Shown: piece after piece, positions 43,736-52,341 of the stretch
How positions within the stretch are numbered: the stretch's first letter is position 1
Layout of the letters: every line of letters starts with the position of its first letter
Source: Chryseobacterium formosense
Lineage (GTDB): Bacteria > Bacteroidota > Bacteroidia > Flavobacteriales > Weeksellaceae
Reading direction: 5' to 3'
Length of the DNA stretch: 64,000 nucleotides
NCBI RefSeq assembly: GCF_900116415.1
Contig: NZ_FPAP01000001.1
Span: 682,001 to 746,000, forward strand
Made by a program: the position numbers and the translations under genes
Notes under the pieces: model-generated
What the model saw: only the letters and a program-made list of their open reading frames with translations
Told to the model about the DNA's origin: nothing
Database searches by the model: none

Positions 43736-44812
43736 ATGAGTTTTAAAAAACTGTTAATCGCCCTTTATCTTTTTGTTTTCTGCTTCTCTTTTGCGGAAAC
43801 TCACGAAGGTACTGCGGAAGCTGCAAAGGATGAAAAGTACAATCCGGTTCCATTTATTATGCACCATATTGCGGATGCACACAATTGGCATCTTTGGGGT
43901 GAAGGTCACAATTCTGTAGGAATTTCTTTACCTGTAATTCTTTGGGACAACGGTTTGAAAGTTTTCAGTTCTGAAAGATTCGGACACGAAGAAGAAAAGG
44001 TTGCTGAAGTAGACGGAAGTTTCTACAAAGTACACCACAACAAAATTTATTCTACAAATGCTGCTGGTGATTTAGATATGCACGATGGTCATCCGACAAA
44101 TGCTCAACCTTTAGATTTTTCTATTACTAAAGTAGTTGCTCAAATGCTTTTAGCTGCAGTTATTTTATTAATCATCGGTTTTGCTTCAGCATCAAGTTAT
44201 AAAAAATCTCAGGTTCCTTCAGGAATCGCAAAATTCATCGAGCCGATTGTCGTTTTTGTAAGAGACGAAATTGCTCTGCAAAACATCGGTTCTGTAAGAT
44301 ACAGAAAATATGTTCCTTATTTGGTTACATTGTTCTTGTTTATCTGGGTTCTTAATATTTTAGGATTACTTCCCGGAGCTGCTAATACAACAGGTAACAT
44401 TGCATTTACAATGGTTCTTGCAGTATTTACTTTATTAATTGTAAACTTGAGCGGTAGAAAAACATACTGGATGCACATGTTTGATCCATTGGGAAGCAAT
44501 ATGCCTTTCGCTGGGAAAATCTTGGTTTATATTATATTAGTACCCGTAGAATTATTAGGAATTATTACTAAACCTTTCGCATTGATGATCCGTCTTTTTG
44601 CTAACATGACAGCAGGACACATCATCATCATGAGTTTGATTGCTTTGATCTTCATCATGCAGACTTACGCAATCACTCCGGTGTCATTAGGTTTATCATT
44701 ATTCATTTATGTTTTGGAAGTATTGGTAGCGGCTTTACAGGCTTATATCTTTACGATGTTGACGGCATTATTCATCGGGTCGGCTGTAGAAGAGCCACAC
44801 CACGATCATTAA
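43736..44812 (+). CDS. atpB: ATP synthase F0 subunit a with long exported N-terminal extension
   Basis: 358 residues, versus about 270 in E. coli. A signal-like start (MSFKKLLIALYLFVFCFSFA) precedes some 110 polar, histidine-rich residues (MHHIADAHNWHLWGEGHNS ... DMHDGHPTNAQ) facing the periplasm. The channel core follows: VPYLVTLFLFIWVLNILGLL and MIRLFANMTAGHIIIMSL, with the essential arginine of the proton path. Start of atpBEFH-X-AG. Confidence 0.95.
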   Translation: MSFKKLLIALYLFVFCFSFAETHEGTAEAAKDEKYNPVPFIMHHIADAHNWHLWGEGHNSVGISLPVILWDNGLKVFSSERFGHEEEKVAEVDGSFYKVHHNKIYSTNAAGDLDMHDGHPTNAQPLDFSITKVVAQMLLAAVILLIIGFASASSYKKSQVPSGIAKFIEPIVVFVRDEIALQNIGSVRYRKYVPYLVTLFLFIWVLNILGLLPGAANTTGNIAFTMVLAVFTLLIVNLSGRKTYWMHMFDPLGSNMPFAGKILVYIILVPVELLGIITKPFALMIRLFANMTAGHIIIMSLIALIFIMQTYAITPVSLGLSLFIYVLEVLVAALQAYIFTMLTALFIGSAVEEPHHDH

Positions 44813-44829
44813 TTAGAATTAAATTATAA

Positions 44830-45063
<234 letters not shown>

Positions 45064-45072
45064 TAAACAAAC

Positions 45073-45108
45073 AGAATTCTACAAACGGTTGGTTTGTAGA
45101 ATTCTTTT
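45073..45108 (+). terminator. Terminator-like hairpin between atpE and atpF
   Basis: Perfect 14-bp arms (45073-45086 AGAATTCTACAAAC; 45092-45105) with loop GGTTG, then TTTT and an A-run. Located inside the operon, it could raise atpE transcript relative to downstream genes. Confidence 0.7.
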
Positions 45109-45147
45109 AAAAAAGTTAAAACAAATTAAAAAAATAATTGATATAAA

Positions 45148-45642
45148 ATGGAATTATTAACTCCTTCAATTGGTAACATATTCTGGACAGCTGTAGTATT
45201 TTTATTATTAGTAGTTCTTCTTAGATCTTTCGCTTGGAAACCAATCCTAAGTGCAGTAAAAACAAGAGAAGACAATATTCAGGATGCTCTTAATCAGGCT
45301 AAATTGGCTAAAAAAGAGATGGAAACTCTTAAAGCGGATAACGAAAGAATTATGCGTGAGGCTAAAATCGAAAGAGATGCGATCTTAAAAGAAGCCAGAG
45401 AAATTAAAGACAGAATCGTAGCTGAAGCTAAAGATGCTGCTAAGTCTGAAGGAGATAAATTGATCGAAGCTGCAAGACAAACCATCAATGCTGAGAAAAA
45501 TGCTGCAATGGCAGACATCAAATCTCAAATCGGAATTTTGTCTGTAAATATTGCAGAATCTATTCTTAAACAAAAATTAGACAACACTGAAGCTCAGAAT
45601 GAGTTGGTTCAGAATTATTTAAACAAATCAAATCTTAACTAA
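45148..45642 (+). CDS. atpF: ATP synthase F0 subunit b
   Basis: 164 residues. One N-terminal membrane helix (IGNIFWTAVVFLLLVVLLRSF) followed by a long charged coiled coil (ALNQAKLAKKEMETLKADNE ...) that forms the peripheral stalk. Two bases before atpH. Confidence 0.96.
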   Translation: MELLTPSIGNIFWTAVVFLLLVVLLRSFAWKPILSAVKTREDNIQDALNQAKLAKKEMETLKADNERIMREAKIERDAILKEAREIKDRIVAEAKDAAKSEGDKLIEAARQTINAEKNAAMADIKSQIGILSVNIAESILKQKLDNTEAQNELVQNYLNKSNLN

Positions 45643-45644
45643 GA

Positions 45645-46184
45645 ATGCTTACATCTAAAGTAGCTAAAAGATACGCACAAGGTCTGTTGGATTTCACAAA
45701 CGAATCCGGACAAACCGATGCTGTTTTTTCAGAAATGAAAGATGTTGTAAAGATTATGTCTGAATCTGCAGATTTGAACAAGTTTTTTCTGACACCTTAC
45801 ATTGATGCAAACAAGAAAACTGAAGTAGCCAGCGAGATTTTCAAAAGTTTCTCACTGGTTTCTCAGAATTTAATCAAACTGATTATCAAGCACGGAAGAG
45901 AAAATCAGCTTAAAAATGTTGCTCAGCAATTCATCAATAAAGTTGAAGACATCAAAGGAGTTCAAAGAATTACTTTGACTACGGCAACGCAGATTTCCAA
46001 TGAAAACATTGAGCAAATCTTAAGATCTACAGATCTTGTAAACCAAAACGCACAATTTGATCTTGAGGTAAATGTAAATCCTGCTATTTTAGGAGGTTAC
46101 ATTTTAAGAGTAGGAGACCAGCAGGTTGATGCCTCTGTAAAATCAAAATTGAATAAAATTAAAAAAGACTTTCAGTTAAATTAA
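45645..46184 (+). CDS. atpH: ATP synthase F1 subunit delta
   Basis: 179 residues. N-terminal helical domain (KVAKRYAQGLLDFTNE) and C-terminal part with ILGGYILRVGDQQVDASVKS, the standard delta/OSCP signature. Links subunit b to F1. Confidence 0.95.
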   Translation: MLTSKVAKRYAQGLLDFTNESGQTDAVFSEMKDVVKIMSESADLNKFFLTPYIDANKKTEVASEIFKSFSLVSQNLIKLIIKHGRENQLKNVAQQFINKVEDIKGVQRITLTTATQISNENIEQILRSTDLVNQNAQFDLEVNVNPAILGGYILRVGDQQVDASVKSKLNKIKKDFQLN

Positions 46185-46197
46185 AAACACACTAAAA

Positions 46198-46641
46198 ATG
46201 AAAAAAATATTGTTAGTATCTATGCTTATCGTTTCTTTTTTTGCTTTTGGACAGAAAGTTAAACTGAAAGATGGTAGTGTATCAATTGATAAAGTTGAAG
46301 TGTACAAATATGAGGATGATGGGGTCACAACTATTTCAACATTATCTAACAAAGAATTATTTGTTATTAAGCCAAGCTATTACGAAGTGCCAAATCCTGC
46401 TTATGGATCAATTGGTTGTCCAGCAAATAATTGCCCCAAAATGACCAGAAGAGCAATTTTTACTGTGAAATTTTTAAATAATGGCAAGGAACTTTATACT
46501 GATATATCTATTAAAGATTTAATTAAAAATATTTATAAAGCAGGTATTTTTGACTCTGAAGGTAAAACAGATGAAGGCAAAGAAGATTTGTTTATTGATA
46601 AATATTCGAATGAAGATGTTAAATTAAGACTTTTAAATTAA
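46198..46641 (+). CDS. Secreted hypothetical protein inserted in the atp operon
   Basis: 147 residues. Signal peptide at 1-19 (MKKILLVSMLIVSFFAFGQ). The mature part is strand-rich and charged, with a Pro/Cys patch NPAYGSIGCPANNCPKMTRR whose Cys-x5-Cys spacing may form a disulfide, and an acidic end. I recognise no family. It lies 13 bases after atpH and 18 before atpA, in an operon otherwise made of conserved subunits, and is visibly richer in AT than its neighbours. As a periplasmic or outer-membrane-facing protein it cannot be an F1 subunit. More likely a recent insertion that uses the operon promoter. Confidence 0.7.
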   Translation: MKKILLVSMLIVSFFAFGQKVKLKDGSVSIDKVEVYKYEDDGVTTISTLSNKELFVIKPSYYEVPNPAYGSIGCPANNCPKMTRRAIFTVKFLNNGKELYTDISIKDLIKNIYKAGIFDSEGKTDEGKEDLFIDKYSNEDVKLRLLN

Positions 46642-46659
46642 GAAAAAAACAACCATACA

Positions 46660-48237
46660 ATGGCAGAAATAAATCCGGCAGAAGTATCTGCGATCTTAAA
46701 ACAGCAATTGGCCAACTTCGATACTCAATCAAACGTTGAGGAAGTAGGTACAGTTCTTACCATCGGTGATGGTATTGCTCGTGTATACGGGTTAGAAAAT
46801 GTACAATACGGTGAGTTGGTAAAATTTGCTAGCGATGTAGAAGGTATCGTACTAAACCTTGAAGAAGACAACGTAGGTGTTGCTCTTTTGGGTGAAAGTA
46901 AATTGGTAAGAGAAGGTGATACCGTAAAAAGAACAAACAGAATCTCTTCTATTAAAGTAGGAGAAGGTATGTTGGGTAGAGTAGTTGATACTCTTGGTAA
47001 CCCAATCGATGGTAAAGGTCCTATCGCTGGGGAATTATACGAAATGCCACTGGAAAGAAAAGCTCCGGGAGTTATCTACAGACAGCCGGTAACTGAGCCT
47101 TTACAAACAGGTATCGTTGCAATCGACTCTATGATCCCTGTAGGAAGAGGTCAGAGAGAGCTTATCATTGGTGACAGACAGACAGGTAAAACTACTGTTG
47201 CGATCGATACGATCATCAACCAAAAAGAATTTTATGATGCTGGTCAGCCAGTATATTGTATATATGTTGCAATCGGGCAGAAAGCTTCTACTGTAGCTCA
47301 GATTGTAAAAACTTTATCAGATAAAGGGGCGCTCGCTTATACCGTAATTGTCGCTGCTAATGCTTCAGATCCGGTTCCTATGCAGGTGTATTCTGCAATG
47401 GCAGGAGCTTCTATCGGAGAATATTTCAGAGACACCGGAAGACCTGCTCTAATTGTTTATGATGATTTATCTAAACAAGCTGTTGCTTACCGTGAGCTTT
47501 CTCTACTATTGAGAAGACCACCGGGACGTGAGGCTTATCCTGGAGACGTTTTCTATCTTCACTCAAGATTATTGGAAAGAGCTGCAAAAGTGATCGCTGA
47601 TGATACTATTGCAAGCCAGATGAATGATTTACCTGAATCTTTAAAACCTTTAGTAAAAGGTGGTGGTTCATTAACGGCACTTCCGATTATCGAAACTCAG
47701 GCGGGTGACGTTTCTGCATATATTCCGACAAACGTAATTTCGATTACTGACGGACAGATTTTCTTAGAGTCTGATCTATTCAACTCTGGGGTTCGTCCTG
47801 CAATCAACGTAGGTATTTCTGTATCTCGTGTTGGAGGTAATGCTCAGATCAAATCAATGAAAAAAGTTTCTGGTACACTTAAATTAGACCAGGCTCAGTA
47901 TAAAGAATTGGAAGCGTTTGCTAAATTCGGTTCAGACCTTGATGCTTCTACTTTAGCAGTTATCTCTAAAGGTGAAAGAAACGTTGAGTTGTTAAAGCAA
48001 CCAGTTAACTCTCCACTTCCTGTTGATAGCCAGGTTGCTATGATTTATGCAGGTACTGAGAACTTAATGAGAAACGTTCCTATCAAAAAAGTAAAAGAAT
48101 TCCAAATCGAATATATCGAATTCCTAAGATCAAAGCATCCTGAAACGATGGCTGCTCTAAAAGCCGGAAAAATCGATAACGATATTACAGGTGTTCTTAA
48201 GCAGGCTGCTAATGATTTAGCTGCAAAATATAACTAA
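46660..48237 (+). CDS. atpA: ATP synthase F1 subunit alpha
   Basis: 525 residues. P-loop [19 protein letters not shown]-like [20 protein letters not shown] and [19 protein letters not shown] are the standard alpha signatures. Catalytic-site partner of beta, whose gene (atpD) with atpC is not in this operon; in Bacteroidota they usually lie elsewhere. Confidence 0.97.
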   Translation: MAEINPAEVSAILKQQLANFDTQSNVEEVGTVLTIGDGIARVYGLENVQYGELVKFASDVEGIVLNLEEDNVGVALLGESKLVREGDTVKRTNRISSIKVGEGMLGRVVDTLGNPIDGKGPIAGELYEMPLERKAPGVIYRQPVTEPLQTGIVAIDSMIPVGRGQRELIIGDRQTGKTTVAIDTIINQKEFYDAGQPVYCIYVAIGQKASTVAQIVKTLSDKGALAYTVIVAANASDPVPMQVYSAMAGASIGEYFRDTGRPALIVYDDLSKQAVAYRELSLLLRRPPGREAYPGDVFYLHSRLLERAAKVIADDTIASQMNDLPESLKPLVKGGGSLTALPIIETQAGDVSAYIPTNVISITDGQIFLESDLFNSGVRPAINVGISVSRVGGNAQIKSMKKVSGTLKLDQAQYKELEAFAKFGSDLDASTLAVISKGERNVELLKQPVNSPLPVDSQVAMIYAGTENLMRNVPIKKVKEFQIEYIEFLRSKHPETMAALKAGKIDNDITGVLKQAANDLAAKYN

Positions 48238-48249
48238 AATTAATTCAAA

Positions 48250-48286
48250 ATTCCTAATTCAAAGTTCAAAATTTTGAATTAGGAAT
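48250..48286. repeat. Long perfect hairpin between atpA and atpG
   Basis: Arms ATTCCTAATTCAAA (48250-48263) and its exact complement (48273-48286), loop of nine bases. No T-tract follows, so it may stabilise or process mRNA instead of ending it. Surrounding bases repeat the word TTCAAA. Confidence 0.65.
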
Positions 48287-48307
48287 ATTAAACTTTGAAT
48301 CCTTCGA

Positions 48308-49171
48308 ATGGCAAACTTAAAAGAAATACGAGGAAGAATCAGTTCAATTTCATCTACGATGCAAATTACAAGAGCTATGAAAATGGTTTCCGCTGCGAAA
48401 CTTAAAAAAGCTCAGGATGCAATCGTAATGTTAAGACCTTATTCTGAAAAACTTCAGGAGATCATCCAGAATGTAAATTCCAGTTCAGATCCTGATCAGA
48501 TTTCTGTTTATGCTCAGAAAAGAGAAGTAAAGAGAGTGCTTTTCATTGCTGTAACTTCAAACAGAGGTTTGGCGGGTGCTTTCAACTCTTCTGTGGTAAA
48601 AGAATTAAACCACCAGTTTCAGAATAATTCTCAGTACGAAATTGAAGTTCTTACCATCGGTAAAAAAGTTTACGACGCAATAAGAAAAAACCGTACTGTA
48701 TTTTCAAATGAAAGTGCCGTTTTTGATAACCTGAATTTCGAAAGAGTTTCTAATATTACAGAAACTGTTATGAAAAAATTCTTGAATGGCCAATTTGATG
48801 AAGTGTATTTAATTTATAATAAATTCATCAATGCTGCTACTCAGGAAGTGATTACAGAACAGCTTTTACCAATTTCAATGGTCGAAAATGAAGAGACTGA
48901 AGTAGAAACAGACTATATCTTTGAACCGAACAGAAACGAGATTTTGGATAATTTGATTCCTAAATCTATTAAAACTCAGGTTTTCAAAGCTGTTTTAGAC
49001 TCTGTAGCTTCAGAACACGGTGCGAGAATGACGGCAATGCACAAAGCAACCGACAATGCTCAGGCTCTGAAAAACGACTTGGTTATTTTCTACAACAAAG
49101 CAAGACAGGCTGCTATTACAAACGAAATCTTGGAGATCGTTTCAGGAGCAGAAGCTTTGAAAAACTCGTAA
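48308..49171 (+). CDS. atpG: ATP synthase F1 subunit gamma
   Basis: 287 residues. N-terminal MANLKEIRGRISSISSTMQI followed by TRAMKMVSAAKLKKAQ and C-terminal ASEHGARMTAMHKATDNA form the two helices of the rotor shaft. Last gene of the operon. Confidence 0.96.
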   Translation: MANLKEIRGRISSISSTMQITRAMKMVSAAKLKKAQDAIVMLRPYSEKLQEIIQNVNSSSDPDQISVYAQKREVKRVLFIAVTSNRGLAGAFNSSVVKELNHQFQNNSQYEIEVLTIGKKVYDAIRKNRTVFSNESAVFDNLNFERVSNITETVMKKFLNGQFDEVYLIYNKFINAATQEVITEQLLPISMVENEETEVETDYIFEPNRNEILDNLIPKSIKTQVFKAVLDSVASEHGARMTAMHKATDNAQALKNDLVIFYNKARQAAITNEILEIVSGAEALKNS

Positions 49172-49189
49172 TAAAATATTCAAAAATAC

Positions 49190-49220
49190 AAAAGCATCGA
49201 TACGTTCGGTGCTTTTTTTG
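49190..49220 (+). terminator. Terminator of the atp operon
   Basis: Ten-bp stem AAAGCATCGA / TCGGTGCTTT (one G-T pair) then T5 and G. Confidence 0.8.
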
Positions 49221-49236
49221 TTATTATATTTTTGTA

Positions 49237-49244
49237 TATCTTTG
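49237..49244 (+). promoter_or_regulatory. Likely -7 box for the CorC/HlyC-type gene
   Basis: TATCTTTG fits TAnnTTTG, 23 bases ahead of the ATG; a TTG lies 16 bases upstream. Confidence 0.45.
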
Positions 49245-49267
49245 TACAATAAATTATAATTTTCTAA

Positions 49268-50626
49268 ATGGATTCGGACATAGTCAGGCTTTTGCTAGCC
49301 TTATTTCTTGTATTGTTAAATGGCTTTTTCGTAGCCGCAGAATTTTCAATTGTTAAAGTTCGTTATTCACAAATTCAACTCAAAGCTGCCGAAGGAGATT
49401 CGATGGCAAAACAGGCGGAGCATATTATCAAGCATCTTGATGAGTATCTCTCTGCAACACAACTTGGTATTACATTAGCTTCTCTTGCTTTAGGTTGGGT
49501 AGGTGAAAGTGCTATGCACCATGTTATCGATAATTTATTTCATTCTTTAAGTATAAATCTTGCCGAGACTACTGTTACTACAATCTCTTTAGTTTTGAGC
49601 TTTCTGATTATTACGGTAATGCACATTGTTTTTGGAGAATTAATTCCGAAATCGATTGCTATTCGTAAGTCCGAAGCTACTACAATGGCAACAGCCGTTC
49701 CTTTAAGGGTTTTCTATACAGTGTTCAAACCATTTATTTGGTTGATGAACCTAATGTCAAACGGGTTTTTAAGATTAATAAAAATTCATCCGGCTTCCGA
49801 ACAGGAAATTCACTCTACGGAAGAGCTTCAGCTTTTGGTAAAACAATCAGCCGATAGCGGAGAAATTGAAGAAGAAAACTACGAAATCATCAAAAATGCA
49901 TTTGATTTTACCGATCATTCAGCGAAACAAATCATGGTTCCGAGACAGAATATTACTTCTATTGATTTTGCAGATGATCTGAATGACATTATCAATAAAA
50001 TTATGGAAAGCGGATATTCCAGAATTCCGGTCTATGAAAATTCGATTGATAATGTAATTGGTGTTTTTTATACAAAAGAAATCATCAGAGAATTCGTTAA
50101 AAGAAAAGGGGAATTAAGTCATGATGATCTTCGGGAATTAATGCGTGAATCTTTCTTTGTGGTAGGAAGCAAGAAAATTTCAGATTTGTTGAAGATTTTC
50201 CAGCAGAAAAAACAGCATTTAGCTATTGTAATTGATGAATTCGGAGGAACCGAAGGAATCATTACCTTGGAAGATATTTTGGAAGAACTGGTAGGTGAAA
50301 TTCAGGATGAAGAGGATGATGAAGAAAAACTGGTTGATAAAATTGCAGAAAACACCTATTGGGTAAAAGCGACTCAGCCTTTAGATGAAATCAACGAATC
50401 TTTGCCTAAAAAATTGACTCTTTCTGAAGAAAGCGAATACAACACTTTAGCAGGATTTATTTTACATGCTTTGGAGGATATTCCGGAAGAAAATCAGGAA
50501 TTTGATCTTGAAAATTATCATTTTAAGATTTTAAAAATGAATAATAAGAGCGTCGAAATGGTTGAATTGGTATATATTGAACCAAATAATATAGTAGACG
50601 ATATTTTAGATAAATTAGACGTTTAA
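49268..50626 (+). CDS. CNNM/CorC/HlyC family transporter-like protein
   Basis: 452 residues. DUF21 membrane domain at about 1-190 with four hydrophobic segments (LALFLVLLNGFFVAAEFSIV, ...LASLALGWVGE, ...LVLSFLIITVMHIVFGELIP), a CBS pair at about 215-340 (IMVPRQNITSIDF, then IVIDEFGGTEGIITLEDILE) and a C-terminal CorC_HlyC domain to 440. Family members export Mg2+ or Co2+. GldE of gliding motility is a paralog, but gldD is not next door. Precedes clpS by ten bases. Confidence 0.9.
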   Translation: MDSDIVRLLLALFLVLLNGFFVAAEFSIVKVRYSQIQLKAAEGDSMAKQAEHIIKHLDEYLSATQLGITLASLALGWVGESAMHHVIDNLFHSLSINLAETTVTTISLVLSFLIITVMHIVFGELIPKSIAIRKSEATTMATAVPLRVFYTVFKPFIWLMNLMSNGFLRLIKIHPASEQEIHSTEELQLLVKQSADSGEIEEENYEIIKNAFDFTDHSAKQIMVPRQNITSIDFADDLNDIINKIMESGYSRIPVYENSIDNVIGVFYTKEIIREFVKRKGELSHDDLRELMRESFFVVGSKKISDLLKIFQQKKQHLAIVIDEFGGTEGIITLEDILEELVGEIQDEEDDEEKLVDKIAENTYWVKATQPLDEINESLPKKLTLSEESEYNTLAGFILHALEDIPEENQEFDLENYHFKILKMNNKSVEMVELVYIEPNNIVDDILDKLDV

Positions 50627-50636
50627 ATATAAAATA

Positions 50637-50942
50637 ATGATTTTTTATAACAGCATAAAAGATTATGAAGATCCGAAACGGCAGTATGAAGAAGAAGTGC
50701 TGGTTTTGGACGATATCGATGAAGTTTACAAATTAATCTTGCACAATGACGACATTCACACTTTTGATGATGTCATCGAGGCATTGATCCAGATTTGTAA
50801 GCACGACCCAATTCAGGCAGAACAATGCACGATGTTGGTTCATTTTAAAGGCAAATGCGCGGTAAAAACAGGTTCAATGGAAGTTTTGAAACCGATGCAT
50901 GAAAAATTAATTGCAAGAAGCTTAACAAGCGAAATCGTATAA
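50637..50942 (+). CDS. clpS: ClpS-like adaptor protein
   Basis: 101 residues. Core YKLILHNDDIHTFDDVIEAL, then QAEQCTMLVHFKGKCAVKTG match the N-degron-binding fold of ClpS: the HNDD motif is the acidic pocket. Delivers N-end-rule substrates to ClpAP/ClpCP. N-terminal 30 residues are variable. Probably co-transcribed with the CorC-type gene. Confidence 0.9.
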   Translation: MIFYNSIKDYEDPKRQYEEEVLVLDDIDEVYKLILHNDDIHTFDDVIEALIQICKHDPIQAEQCTMLVHFKGKCAVKTGSMEVLKPMHEKLIARSLTSEIV

Positions 50943-50946
50943 AACA

Positions 50947-50975
50947 GACTCCGACATAATTGTTGGAGTTTTATT
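50947..50975 (+). terminator. Terminator after clpS
   Basis: Arms ACTCCGACA and TGTTGGAGT (one G-T pair), loop TAAT, then T-rich. Confidence 0.75.
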
Positions 50976-51069
50976 TTTGGAGTTTGTTTAAATATTAATC
51001 GGTTTTAAAAATAACTATTTCCTCTTTCAGAGTTCAAATTATTATATATTTATTTTATATAATTGCGTT

Positions 51070-51087
51070 CATCGGGTTTACCCGATG
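51070..51087. repeat. Small perfect hairpin in the clpS-udk gap
   Basis: CATCGGG-TTTA-CCCGATG. The 292-base gap 50943-51234 holds the clpS terminator, this REP-like hairpin, a word repeat near 51158-51184 and the udk promoter box; no gene is visible. Confidence 0.5.
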
Positions 51088-51201
51088 CTTTAATCTGCCA
51101 CGACTTCACGGCTTAAAATTCTTAAACTAAATATAAACCATAAAGCAGCAGAAAATACTTCCAGCTACCAACTTCCATCATCCAACTTTTAAATAAAATA
51201 C

Positions 51202-51209
51202 TATCTTTG
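51202..51209 (+). promoter_or_regulatory. Likely -7 box for udk
   Basis: TATCTTTG, 25 bases ahead of the ATG. Confidence 0.45.
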
Positions 51210-51234
51210 TAAAAACTATAAAGAAACAAACAGA

Positions 51235-51849
51235 ATGCTTGTAATAGGAATTGCCGGAGGAACTGGTTCTGGCAAAACTACGGTTGTTGATAAGATTATT
51301 CAGCAACTTGATATTGAAGGGATGAATATTCTTTCTCAGGACAATTATTATAATGATAATCATAACCTTACGCTTACAGAAAGGGAAGCTTTAAACTATG
51401 ATCATCCCAAATCGATCGATTTTGACTTATTGCTGCAACATGTAAAAGCATTAAAGAATAACGAATCTATAGAGCAGCCTATTTACAGCTTTGTAACACA
51501 CGGAAGAACCGGAGATCATGTAACAGTAGAACCAAAAAACGTTTTGGTTGTTGAAGGTATTCTTGTTTTGACGAATAAAGAACTGTTAAAGGAATTTGAT
51601 TTAAAAGTATTTGTTCATGCCGATTCAGACGAAAGACTGATCAGGAGGATCAGGAGAGATACACAGGAAAGAGGAAGAGATCTGAACGAAGTTTTACACC
51701 GTTATCAGACAACTCTGAAGCCAATGCATCAGGAATTCATTGAACCTTCGAAAAACGAAGCCGATTTGATTATTCCGAATATGAGACAGAATTCTGTCGC
51801 AATTGATTTTTTAACCACCGTTATTAAAAACTCATTAAGAAAACACTAA
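51235..51849 (+). CDS. udk: Uridine kinase
   Basis: 204 residues. Phosphorylates uridine and cytidine for salvage. P-loop GIAGGTGSGKTTVVDKI at 5-21, the substrate region LSQDNYYNDNH and YDHPKSIDFDLL, and the lid FVHADSDERLIRRIRRDT. Overlap-free by one base with the next gene. Confidence 0.95.
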   Translation: MLVIGIAGGTGSGKTTVVDKIIQQLDIEGMNILSQDNYYNDNHNLTLTEREALNYDHPKSIDFDLLLQHVKALKNNESIEQPIYSFVTHGRTGDHVTVEPKNVLVVEGILVLTNKELLKEFDLKVFVHADSDERLIRRIRRDTQERGRDLNEVLHRYQTTLKPMHQEFIEPSKNEADLIIPNMRQNSVAIDFLTTVIKNSLRKH

Positions 51850-51850
51850 A

Positions 51851-52207
51851 ATGGCAATAAAAGAGCTTATTAAAGACATTAAACCCAAATCGGAAACGTT
51901 TAAATTTATTCAGCAATATATTCTGAATAAGTATGTGATTACCATATTTCTTTTTCTGGTGTGGATGATTTTCTTTGATAAAACTTCTTTTTTGGTAATT
52001 CACGAGCTGAATGGTGAAATCAATAAATACGAAGAGCAGCTCGATTATTATAAAGCAGAGTACGAAAAGAATGATAAATTCTACAAAAAACTGATGAATA
52101 ATAAATCGGAAAAAGAAAAATACGCCCGAGAAAATTACTTTATGAAAAAGCCCAACGAAGAAATTTTCATTCTCGTTGTAGACAGTGCTCATATTGCGAA
52201 GAAATAA
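51851..52207 (+). CDS. Septum formation initiator (DivIC/FtsB-like)
   Basis: 118 residues. A membrane helix near 35-55 (YVITIFLFLVWMIFFDKTSF) is followed by a coiled coil (INKYEEQLDYYKAEYEKNDK) and the family end YARENYFMKKPNEEIFIL. Cell-division scaffold of the FtsB/DivIC group, spanning the inner membrane. Encoded one base after udk and before mutA. Confidence 0.88.
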   Translation: MAIKELIKDIKPKSETFKFIQQYILNKYVITIFLFLVWMIFFDKTSFLVIHELNGEINKYEEQLDYYKAEYEKNDKFYKKLMNNKSEKEKYARENYFMKKPNEEIFILVVDSAHIAKK

Positions 52208-52341
52208 TCAAAGTAAATTATGAATGGTCAATTCGCTTTGCTATTAATATAAATTTAAATATAGTTGTCTAATTTTCGTCGATTCAAAATTCACCTGTGA
52301 AACAAAATTGACGATTGACAATTCACAAATATCCACATTCC

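Noticed and set aside
50943..51234. tRNA or other structured RNA in the 292-base gap
   Set aside because: Only short hairpins and repeats; no cloverleaf or T-loop sequence found.
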